Of a DNA stretch of 64,000 bases, positions 14,338 to 24,616 are shown piece by piece. The position numbers and the translations under genes are program-made. Location of the stretch: positions 3,534,001-3,598,000 of the forward strand of contig NC_079885.1 of assembly GCF_029227915.1 (NCBI RefSeq), written 5' to 3'. Source of the DNA: Hydractinia symbiolongicarpus (Eukaryota > Cnidaria > Hydrozoa > Anthoathecata > Hydractiniidae). Numbering within the stretch: the first letter of the stretch is position 1; every line of letters starts with the position of its first letter. The notes below the pieces were generated by a model that saw only the letters and a program-made list of their open reading frames with translations, ran no database searches and was not told the DNA's origin.

Positions 14338-17300
14338 CTACAACTCTAGCGGTACTGTGTGGATGCCATCCTCGAGTACCTTCCGCTTGTCATAAAACGC
14401 CGAGAGGCCCAGCTTGTTTTGTTCGTACGTAACCATACCCTGGTTGCGAACCCGGAAACCTATGTTTTTCGCAGTGTCAATAAAGCCATTCAACGCATTC
14501 TTATACCTCTCCCATGTTATAGCGTTATGCTTCTTCAACATGCCCTTACAGGAGAATTTTGTTTCCTCTTTACTTTCCACAAAGTAACACTTGGCTGTCG
14601 TGGCAATCATCCTAAACCCGATGAATTCCGGTTTGAATATCCTTCCTGTTCGACTCGAGCACTTATCAGTGACGAGCCAGTTTTTCACGTCTTTGTCGAA
14701 CTCGTCAAGCAGTTCAGGGCGAACGACATCTCGCAACTCTTCTTCAGAGAGGGCAAAATAGGCACTGTCCGTATCCATGAAGATGTACTTAAAGTTTCGA
14801 CGGTCTACATACTTGTCGATGAAGTCGTAGTAAAATTCCAACATACGAAGTTTGGCCAGCTGGTACACCGCAATGGCGCACTGGTACGCTCTGTCGATAT
14901 GCACCTTTTTCTTTCCTTCTCGGATCTCGTAAGCATCACCTATCTCTTCAAGATCTTCAAGGTACGGCGATCTCATCGCTGCATGAACCTTCTTTTCATC
15001 TATCGTAAAGATGGTGTTCGCGTGTCTCGCTTGGTTCTCGATCATTTTCCCATAAAACGAGTTCTCCTTCAACTTGGCCGTAGCTCCCGCGATGCGTTTG
15101 TCGGGGTCTTTATCTGCTTGTCGTCGTGCATCGGCAATTTCTTCCGGAAACCATGCAAACGGTTTACCTCGTTCATACTCGAGGAACTGGTGAAACGCCG
15201 TCACTTTCAGGCCATGGTCAAGGTACCACTCGAGGAAGTTTGTGAACAGCAAGATCTTTTCAGCTTTCATCAACCCTAGGAGCTTACGCGTACCTGGAAC
15301 ACGTTTGCGCCCCGTGGCGGTCAGGTACTCGTGCATGTGCTCGGGGATTTGATCGTCGGGTATCTCTTTCACAACAAACAGTGGAGCCATCTCGCTGAAT
15401 TTGTCATACATTTCCAAAGGGACCTCGATGTCGACCTGCGCAAAACCGAAGACGGATCCATTTTGCACACCTTGTGTTAGTAGCTCGAGATTGTGTTTCG
15501 CTGTCGGTGTAGGCACCTTGATCAGCTTCTCCTTTCCACAAGGAAAGTCTTGCATCAACGTACTCGGGTACAGCATGTTCGCGTCAAGCCCTAGAACAGT
15601 TTTGCACTTCTGTGGCTCCTTGTAGATGTGGGATCTTATACCCGTCACGTCTCTCTCGTGATACCTACAGAACACGATGGCAGGCCCTCCCACCATGCCC
15701 GTCTGCAAGAGCTCGTAGGCCTCATTCTTCGTGCACTCAGTGAAAGCCTTTTGCACCTTTTTGCACGCCTTGAAACTCTATCCTTTGCATCCCCCTGCAC
15801 ATTTTCCTTTGCATGTCTTGCACTTTTTCGCCCTGCATGTCTTGCACTTTTTCCCCTTGCACGTCTCGCAATTCTCACCTTTCTTTCTCTTTCCACCACA
15901 ACCCTCGCATGGCCTGCCGTTACACACCTCGCAAACGTTACCCGCACACTCTTTACACTGTTTTCGAGCTTTCTTGCACACCTCGCAGCCCTCCCCTTTG
16001 CACGGTTTGCTTTCACACTTGTGCTTGCATGGTTCTCCTGGCGCGTATAGCTCTAACTTTGGATTCAGTCGTAGAGACTTGTTCAAGACGTAGCGCATGG
16101 ACACGCCTGGAATGCTTACCGCGTCTTTCAAAATGTCTATCTCGTCGTCGTAGTACTGCAGTCTTGTCTTGTCCACAGCTTCGATGAAAGGTTCCACATC
16201 GGCTAGATTGTACTCGCGCAACCAGTCCATCATGGTGACGCAGTCTCGCTTGTAAAACTCTGCACGGAATGTTTCGTACTCTTCAGGAGAGAGGTTGTTT
16301 TCCCAATAAGACTGCTATAGAAATGTTCGTACGCCACGGGTCCGACGTGGGTTAGCTCTTCATAGCTCGTCAGCCACTCGTATGGGAACACCAGCTTTCT
16401 GAGCTTGCAATCTAGAGACTTGCATCATTGGTCGTAGCTCAGATCAGGAGCGATAAATTTCTTGATATCGAGAAATCTGAACCTCGAGGTCGTGAGGAAC
16501 ATGTAGTCGTTGTCTTTCTTCGCCACGTTGATCTTATCGCTATCGTATCTGACAATTTGATCGACAAAGTACCGCTTGATGATGTTCAGGTCATACTTGC
16601 CACTGTTGAAACCGATCACGGCCACTTGGTTTAGTCACTCGTTCCATGCCTTCTGAGTCTTGTCTGGAAGCATGTCGAAATCGTCAGGTCTTGGGTACAT
16701 TCTCTCCACCTCTTTCACGATGTGGGCGTGTCTCTTTTCGAGCTGCTCATCAAATCGTTTAACCAAGATCTTGGGATCATCGTGCTCCAAGAACGTTGGA
16801 TCTCCGTTCAGGCTATCGTGAATGGCGACGCTGACCGGTACATGCTCCGAGATGTATGTTGGATCGGATGTTTGCCGCTGATGTAAAGGTGCTAGGAGGG
16901 CCTCGAAATCAAACACGATGTAGTGAGGGTAGGGTCGAAATTTTTTCTTGAAGTACCTCTTGGCTTTGGGTGGGCCCTCACAATCCCACACTGTCACGAG
17001 GTTGTAGCCAAGTTTTCGGATGCCTTCCTCCTTAGACTTGGTGGCCGTATATTTATTCGTGTTTGTTCCTTGGCAGGGGCATCCGTGCCACTTGAAACCG
17101 TGGTACTCATTGACTGTCCTGGTCTGAGGTTCATAGCCGTCTACAAGGTAGACCTCATTTTCCTTTTTGCCATAGCGTATGACTCGTTCTCCTCCATGCC
17201 CACACAGCGCGTGATGGATGTGTCTTTCAGTTTCCCTCGACATGTGTTCGAGCCATTTACAAGCGTCATAACCGAAGCCCTCACCGTAAAAGACCTCCTC

Positions 17301-18482
17301 TGACTTGCTAGGCATGCGCTTGACCTTCTTGCCTTTGCAGATGATAGTCGGCTTTTTTCCTTCACCTATCTTCTTAGGTCTCGTAAGATCTCCGTTGCTT
17401 GCAAACATTTGCTTGCAGGCTTCGCATTCCCATTTCTGTCGTGCCAGTACGTCTAAATCTTTGATGTAGAAACAGTGTCCATCCAGCATACCAAGGTTGA
17501 TTGTATCTAAATCTTTTTTGTATTGATTCTGACCGTACACGAGTCTCCATGGCGCTTTCTCAGAGTTGGTCTTGGGTTCAAAGACTCTGATGTTGATCTT
17601 GAAACGCTTCGCTATGCCCTCGAAGTTAACAAGCTTCGTAGCACGTACATCTTCCCTCTTAAGTTTGAGGTTCTCGTAGTACTCGCGTGCTAGTTTGAGG
17701 GCTGACCTTGTAAGGTACTCTGTTCCACGTTCTACCCCGGCCCTCTTTTCGATGGCTAGGCATCGCCAGACACATAGGTTGTCCGTTCGCTCTTCTTTAC
17801 CATCCACAGCGTAGATGCACCACTTTTTTCGGAACCAGTCTGGCAAAGATCCACAGCCTAACAAGGGCTCCCTTGTGGAGATGATCTTGATCTGCATATG
17901 CTGGAAGACTATTTTCCCTTCGTACGATCCTGGGGTCTCGATTGTTCTTTCTGGTGGCAAGTACGCCTTCCCCCAAAACTCGTTATCTCCTAGATCTAAT
18001 CGTGCCATTTCACATTTCTCGATAAAGGCTTCGATGTCAGCTAGGCTCGTAAGCGATCCTTCGCCTCCCTTGGTTTTGTGATACGGAGCCGTGCCACCTC
18101 CTGCTTCGTAGATGGTGCAAGCAAAACTGCAGACTACCTTGACTCTCATGTCTATGTAGGGCGTAATTTTTTGTATGATGGCCTCTGCCAGTGGCTGATT
18201 AAGGTTCTTGTTGAACCGCCATGTCTTGACGCGATTTCCGTCTTCCAACATCTGTCTGTCATTTTCGTCAAAATATGCTGAATGTCTTCGACCCCTTCGG
18301 ATCGGTTTTTCTCTTGTAGGAACATGTGCTTGATGTCTTCGAATCCGCTGTATTCGTCTTGTATAATGCCTGACAGTGTCTCGCACGCTCTGTAGCCGAC
18401 CCGCAAGAGCATCGCGAGTTGCTGCTACTGGCGCTGAGACAGCGCTGTATAGCTTGGTGATTGCATTCTTGAACCAACTCAT
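14338..18482 (-). pseudogene. protein-primed family B DNA polymerase, three in-frame stops and one frameshift
   Basis: About 1,380 codons. Order: basic N-terminus; a region with DNLCVWRCLA (residues 234-243) and GHCFYIKD (335-342) recalling an OTU-type protease; a degenerate zinc finger (C353, C356); a Vsr-like nuclease-type motif EYHGFKWHGCPC (459-470); exonuclease motif I FDFE (524-527); exonuclease motif II GFNSGKYDL (about 16590-16616); a Cys-rich array (15781-16029); then polymerase motif A DANMLYP (from 15585), motif B KLKENSFYG, motif C DTDS (14764-14775) and KCY. Breaks: TGA 16635-16637, TGA 16425-16427, frameshift near 16310, TAG 15778-15780. The frame is the same across each of the three stops. 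It would replicate the linear element using a terminal-protein primer. Start ATG follows TATATAATAAAGAAAA. Confidence 0.95.
15781..16029 (-). other. Cys-rich CxxC array within the polymerase
   Basis: 83 codons containing 19 cysteines, mostly as CxxC pairs separated by Lys/Gly-rich linkers, with near-repeated units such as KKCKTCRAKKCKTC encoded by a ~27-bp tandem repeat. It lies between the exonuclease and the polymerase motif A. It could bind several zinc ions. Confidence 0.8.
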
Positions 18483-18499
18483 TTTTCTTTATTATATAC
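18483..18499 (-). promoter_or_regulatory. polymerase start-adjacent A/T motif
   Basis: TATATAATAAAGAAAA runs directly into the polymerase ATG. It combines both start-adjacent motif types of the element (TATAATAA and TAAGAAA). It leaves almost no room for a 5' leader if it acts as a TATA or initiator. Confidence 0.5.
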
Positions 18500-18536
18500 A
18501 GATTTTGGACTTTCAGTTTTTCTTGAAGTGGACAAA

Positions 18537-18565
18537 ATTTGAGTGGGGAATTTCCCTACTCAAAT
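18537..18565. other. hairpin at inner edge of right TIR
   Basis: Counterpart of 1921-1949: the same 12-bp stem with one G-T wobble and a 5-nt loop. It is placed just upstream of the leftward polymerase promoter. Confidence 0.75.
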
Positions 18566-18575
18566 AGATTTGCGC

Positions 18576-18649
18576 GTTTGTTGATGTCAGCAGTTTTGTC
18601 GAGTGCCGTCATTTTTGATGATGTCAGCAGTTTTGTTGAGTGCCGTCAT
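18576..18649 (-). repeat. 37-bp tandem repeat inside right TIR (2 copies)
   Basis: Two units end gtgccgtcat at 18612 and 18649, each preceded by gatgtcagcagttttgt. Counterpart of 1837-1910. The units are better preserved here than on the left. Confidence 0.85.
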
Positions 18650-18652
18650 GGT

Positions 18653-18662
18653 GTCACGTGAC
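18653..18662. promoter_or_regulatory. E-box palindrome in right TIR
   Basis: GTCACGTGAC, unchanged from the left TIR although the two repeats differ at several percent of positions. Confidence 0.5.
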
Positions 18663-18694
18663 TTGTTTACTCATTTGAGGTATGATAAAATCTG

Positions 18695-18702
18695 TGACGT
18701 CA
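18695..18702. promoter_or_regulatory. CRE core TGACGTCA in right TIR
   Basis: TGACGTCA at the position equivalent to the left-TIR palindrome. The outer palindrome is broken on one side, but the 8-bp core is intact. Confidence 0.55.
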
Positions 18703-18785
18703 CCGCTTTTTTTAGGGGTCTAAACGCAGCGTTTTTTAACAGGGCTTGGCCGTGTAAAACCGAAAAACTGTTTACTACTCTAGCT

Positions 18786-18790
18786 GACTC
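18786..18790. repeat. target-site duplication, right (gactc)
   Basis: Partner of the copy at 1685-1689. The satellite resumes here in register with gactccaagaaataac. Five bases are duplicated; Polinton duplications are usually reported as 5-6 bp. Confidence 0.85.
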
Positions 18791-21700
18791 CAAGAAATAA
18801 CATTCTTCTTAATTTGACTTGATTGCTGGAACTCAGCGATTAAACTGGGCGCTGTGGTAGCGCTTCATTTTAAAGTTTAAATAAAAAAGTTATTTTTTAC
18901 TGTGGGACAAATCCTAGCCTATAGCGGGAGCTCAAGAAATACAGACGGTTTCAAAAAAAACAATTCACTGACTTTCTAAAGGCTTCGGTCCATTTGAGGT
19001 ACAACGGGTGCGTCACATACTCGTACCAACATATATTTAGCGATATTTTTCTGATATTACTAGGATGCATCGCTTTTAACAGTGAAACGATTGACTATGG
19101 GACTTAATTGAAGTGATTTTGGACTGTGACCTTATAAATGGATAAATGAGACAATTGAACTCCAAGAAATAATATTCTTCTTAATTTGACTTGATTGCTG
19201 GAACTCAGCGATTACACTAGGCGCTGTGGTAGCACTTTATTTAAAAATGTAGATAAATAAGTCATTTTTTAATGTGGGGTCCCAAATTAAAAATTTACTG
19301 ATTTATCTACAAATCTAGCAGTTAGCGCGCTCTGAAGAAATAGAGACAGTTTCAAAAACAACATTTCATTGACTTTCTAATGGTGTCAATCCGTTTGAGT
19401 GACAACGGTTGCGTCACATATTCGTACCAACATGTATTTAACTTAAATTTAGTGATATTTTTCCGACATTACTAAGTTACATCGCTTTTAACAGTGAAAC
19501 GATTGACTCTGGGACTTAATTGAAGTAACTTTGGACTGTGACGTTAAAAATGTGATAAGTGAGCCAACTGGACCCCAGGGAAATATCAATATTCTTAATT
19601 TGACATGATTGCCGGAACTCAGCGATTACACTAGGCGATGTGGTAGCGCTTCATTTAAAAATTTAGATAAATAAGTCATTTTGAACTGTGGGACCAATCC
19701 TAACCGTTAACGCGCGCTGAAGAAGTAGAGACAGCTTCAAAAACAAGATTTCAATGACTTTCTAACGGTATCAGTCCGTTTGAGTTACAACGGTTGCGTC
19801 ACATGTGCGGACCAACATGCATATAGTGATTTTTTCCCGATATTACTAAGATGCGTCGCTTCTAACAGTGAAAGGAGTGACTCTGGGACTTAATTGAACT
19901 GATTCTGGACTGTGACCTTATAAATGTGATAAATGAGCCAGCTTGACTACAAGAAATAACATTCTTCTTAATTTGAAATGATTGCTGGAACTTAGCGATT
20001 ACACTGGGCGTTGTGGTAGCGTTTTATTTAAAAATTAAGATGAATAAGTCATTTTTTACTGCAAGACCAATCCTAGCCGTTAGTTCGCGCTGAAGAAATA
20101 GAGACAGTTTCAAAAACTACATTTCATTAACTTTCTAATGGTGTCAATCCGTTTGAGTTACAACGGTTGCGTCACATATTCGTACCAACATGTATTTAGT
20201 GATTTTGTTTCCGATATTACTAAGTTGTATCGCTCTTAACAGTGAAACGATTGACTGTGGGACTTAATTGAACTGATTCTGGACTGTGACCTTATAAATG
20301 CGATAAATGAACCAATTGGACTCCAAGGAATAACATTCTTCTTAATTCGACATTATTGCTGGAATTTAGCGAGTACACTAGGTTCTGTGGTAGCACTTTA
20401 TTTCAAAAATTAGATAAATAAGTCTTTTCTTACTGTGGGACCAATCCTGGCCTTTAGCACGCGCTGAAGAAATAGAGACATTCACAAAAACTACATTTAA
20501 TCGACTTTATGGCGGATCAATCCGTTTGAGTTACAACGGTTGCGTCACATATTCGTACCAACATGTATTTAGTGATATTTTTCCGATATTACTATGTTGC
20601 ATCGCTCTTAACAGTGAAGCGATTGACTCTGGGACTTAATTGAACTGATTCTGGACTGTGACCTTAGAAATGTGATGAGTGAGCCAACTGGACCCCAAGA
20701 AATATCATTCTTATTAATTTGACATGATTGCCGGAACTCAGCGATTACACTGGGAGCTGTGGTAGCGCTTCATTTAAAAAATTTAGATAAATAAGTCATT
20801 TTGTACTGTGGGACCAATCCTAGCCGTTAACGCGCGCTGAAGAAGTAGAGACAGCTTCAAAAACTAAATTTCAATGACTTTCTAACGGTATCAGTCCGTT
20901 TGAGTTACAACGGTTGCGTCACATGTTCGGACCAACATGCATATAGTGATTTTTTTCCGATATTACTAAGTTGCGTCGCTTTTAATAGTTAAAGTATTGA
21001 CTCTGGGACTTAATTGAACTGATTCTGAACTGTGACCTTATAAATGTGATAAATGAGCCAGTTTGACTGCAAGAAATAATATTCTTCCTAATTTGACATG
21101 ATTGCTGGAACTTAGCGATTACACTGGCATTGTGGTAGCGTTTTATTTAAAAATTAAGATGAATAAGTCATTTTTTACTGTGGGACCAATCCTAGCCGTT
21201 AGTTCGCGCTGAAAAAATAGAGACAGTTTCAAAAACTACATTTCATTGACTTTCTAATGGTGTCAATCCGTTTGAATTACAACGGTTGCGTCACATATTC
21301 GTACCAACATGTATTTAGTGATTTTTTTTCCGATATTACTAAGTTACATCGCATTTAACAGTGAAGCGATTGACTCTGGGACTTAATTAAAGTAACTTTC
21401 GACTGTGACCTTAAAAATGTGATAAATGAGATAACTGGACCCCAAGAAATATCAATCTTCTTAATTTGACATGATTGCCGGAACTCAGCGATTGCACTAG
21501 GCGATGTGGTAGTGTTTCATTTAAAAATTTAGATGAATAAGTCATGTTGTACTGTGGGACCAGTCCTAGCCGCTATCGCGCGCTGAAGAAGTAGAGACAG
21601 CTTCAAAATCTACATTTCAATGACTTTCTAACGGTGTCAATCCGTTTTAGTTACAACAGTTTCGTCACATATTTGTACCAACATGTATTTAGTGATTTTC

Positions 21701-23150
21701 TACTGATATTACTAAGTTTTGGCGCTTTTAACAGTGAAACGTTTCACTATAGGACTTAATTGAACTTCTTAATTTGACATGATTGCTGGAACTCTGCGAT
21801 TGCACTGGGCGCTGTGGTAGCGTTTTATTTAAAACTGAAGATGAATAAGTCATTTTTACTGTGGGACCAGTCCTAGCCGTTAGCTCGCGCTGAAAAAATA
21901 GCAAAAGATTCAAAAAATACATTTCATTGACTTTTTAACTGTATCAGTCAGTTTGAGTTCCAACGGTTGCGTCACATATTCGTACCAACATGTGTTTAGC
22001 GATAGGTTTCTGATACTACTAAGTTGCATCGCTTTAAACAGTGAAACATTTGACTGTGGGACTTCATTGAACTGATTTTAGACTTTCAACATATATATCT
22101 GCAAAATGAGACAATTGGACTCCAAGAAATAACATTCTTCTTAATTTGACATGATTGCTTGGACTCAACGATTACACTGGGCGCTGTGTAGCGCTTTTTT
22201 AAAAAATGTAGATAGATAAGTCATTTTTTACTGTCGGACCAATCCTAGCCATTAGGTCGCGCTGAAGAAATAGAGACAGTTTCAAAAACTACATTTCATT
22301 GACTTTCTAACGGTATCAGTCAGTTTGAGTTACAACGGTTGCGTCACATATTCGTACCAACATGTCTTTAGCGATTTGTTTCTGATACTACTAGGTTGCA
22401 TCGCTTTTAACAGTGAAACGATTGACTGTGGGACTTAATTGAACTGATTTTAGACTTTGACTTTATAAATGTGATAAATGAGACAATTAGGCTGCAAGAA
22501 ATAACATTCTTCTTAATTTGACATGATTGCCGGAACTCAGCGATTACACTGGGAGCTGTGGTAGCGCTTCATTTAAAAAATTTAGATAAATAAGTCATTT
22601 TGTACTGTGGGACCAATCCTAGCCGTTAACGCGCGCTGAAGAAGTAGAGACAGCTTCAAAAACTAAATTTCAATGACTTTCTAATGGTGTCAATCCGTTT
22701 GAATTACAACGGTTGCGTCACATATTCGTACCAACATGTATTTAGTGATTTTTTCTCCGATATTACTAAGTTACATCGCATTTAACAGTGAAGCGATTGA
22801 CTCTGGGACTTTATTGAACTGATTTTAGACTTTCAACATATAAATCTGCAAAATGAGACAATTGGACTCCAAGAAATAACATTCTTCTTAATTTGACATG
22901 ATTGCTTGGACTCAACGATTACACTGGGCGCTGTGATAGCGCTTTTTTAAAAAATGTAGATAGATAAGTCATTTTTTAATGTCGGACCAATCCTAGCCAT
23001 TAGGTCGCGCTGAAGAAATAGATACAGTTTCAAAAACTACATTTCATTGACTTTCTAACGGTATCAGTCAGTTTGAGTTACAACGGTTGCGTCACATATT
23101 CGTACCAACATGTCTTTAGCGATTTGTTTCTGATACTACTAGGTTGCATC
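18791..23150. repeat. diverged satellite block, left border of core
   Basis: Monomers here differ from the core by many shared variants, such as ctctgggacttaattgaactgattctggactgtgacc and atgtattTAGTGATTTTTTTCCG. The stretch from about 19,093 reappears at about 59,147 with an offset of 40,054 bp. Confidence 0.75.
19249..19310. repeat. inverted duplication in a satellite monomer (copy 1)
   Basis: gtagataaataagtcattt... is followed after ggggtccc by its inverse ending atttatctac, giving ~29-bp arms with few mismatches. This copy has two extra differences in the right arm (tactgatttatct). Confidence 0.8.
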
Positions 23151-24616
23151 GCTTTTAACAGTGAAACGATTGACTGTGGGACTTAATTGAACTGATTTTA
23201 GACTTTGACTTTATAAATGTGATAAATGAGACAATTAGGCTGCAAGAAATAACATTCTTCTTAATTTGACATGATTGCCGGAACTCAGCGATTACACTGG
23301 GCGCTGCAGTAGCTTTTATTAAAAGATTTACATAAATAAGTGATTTTGTACTGTTGGACCAATCGTAGCCTTTAGTGCGCGCTGAAAAAAAGAGGCAGTT
23401 TTGAAAATTATATTTCATTGACTTTCTAACTGTACCAGCCCGTTTGAGTTACAACGGTTCCGTCACATACTCGTACCAAAATGTAATCAGCGACATTCTT
23501 CTGACATTACTAGGTTGCATGGCTTTTAACAGTGAAACGATTGACTGTGGGACTTAATTGAGCTAATTTTAGACTTTGACCTTATAAATGTGATAAATGA
23601 GACAATTGCGCTGCAAGAAATAACATTTTTCTTAATTTAACATGATTGTTCAAACTCAGCGATTTCACTGAGCGCTGTGGAAGCGCTTCATTTAAAAACT
23701 TAAATAAATATGTCGCTTTTTACTGTGGGGCCAATCCTAGTCGTTAGCGCGCGCTGAAGAAATGGAGACAGTTTCAAAAACTACATTTCATGGAGTTTCT
23801 AACGGCATCTGTCCGTTTGAAGTACAACGGTTGCGTCAAATATTTCTACCAACATATATTCTGCGATATGTTTCTGATATTACTAGGTTGCATCGCTTTA
23901 ACAGTGAAACGATTGACTGTGGGATTTAATTGAACTGATTTTAGACTTTTACCTTATATATGTGATAAATGACACAATTGGACTGCAAGCAATGTCATTC
24001 TTCTTAATTTGACATGATTGCCGAAACTCAGCGATTACACTGGGCGCTGCAGTAGCTTTTATTAAAAGATTTACATAAATAAGTGATTTTGTACTGTTGG
24101 ACCAATCGTAGCCGTTAGTGCGCGCTGAAAAAAAGAGACAGTTTCGAAAATTATATTTCATTGACTTTCTAACTGTACCAGCCCGTTGGAATTACAACGG
24201 TTCCGTCACATACTCGTACCAAAATGTAATCAGCGACATTTTTCTGACATTACTAGGTTGCATGGCTTTTAACAGTGAAACGATTGACTGTGGGACTTCA
24301 TTGAGCTGATTTTAGACTTTGACCTTATAAATGTGATAAATGAGACAATTGGGCTGCAAGAAATAATATTCTTCTCAGTTTTACATGATTGCTGAAACTC
24401 AGGGATTACACTGGGCGCTGTGGTAGCGTTTCAAATAAAAATTTAGATAAATTGGTCATTTTTTACTGTGGGACCAATCCTAGCCGTTAGTGCGTGCTGA
24501 AGAAATAGAGACAGTTTCAAAAACTACATTTCATTGAGTTTCTAACGGTATCCGTCCGTTTGAGGTACAACGGTTGCGTCACATATTCGTACCAACATGT
24601 ATTTAGCGATATGTTT

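Larger units (their letters stand above)
1690..18785. mobile_element. Polinton/Maverick element, full length, decayed
   Basis: This 17,096-bp element is bounded by inverted repeats starting AGCTAGAGTAGTA and flanked by a 5-bp duplication (gactc) of the satellite. It encodes the hallmark set: protein-primed family B DNA polymerase, DD35E integrase, packaging ATPase, and major and minor capsid proteins. Length, TIRs and gene content fit the family, whose copies are usually 15-20 kb. Element GC is visibly higher than the surrounding satellite. The TIRs are about 94% identical by eye and many genes carry stops or frameshifts, so this copy is inactive on its own. No adenain-like protease was recognised. 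Confidence 0.96.
18536..18785 (-). repeat. right terminal inverted repeat
   Basis: About 250 bp, the inverse of 1690-1950 at roughly 94% identity by eye. It ends CTACTCTAGCT against the satellite. Its inner edge lies about 53 bp upstream of the DNA polymerase start codon, so it may also carry the polymerase promoter region. Confidence 0.95.

Noticed and set aside
14359-15279. 306-residue open frame on the + strand opposite the polymerase
   Set aside because: Antisense shadow of the conserved polymerase domain; no start motif and no recognisable protein features.
3718-16637. Alternative genetic code or programmed readthrough to explain in-frame stops
   Set aside because: All three stop codons are involved and frameshifts and deletions are also present, so ordinary pseudogene decay explains the pattern better.
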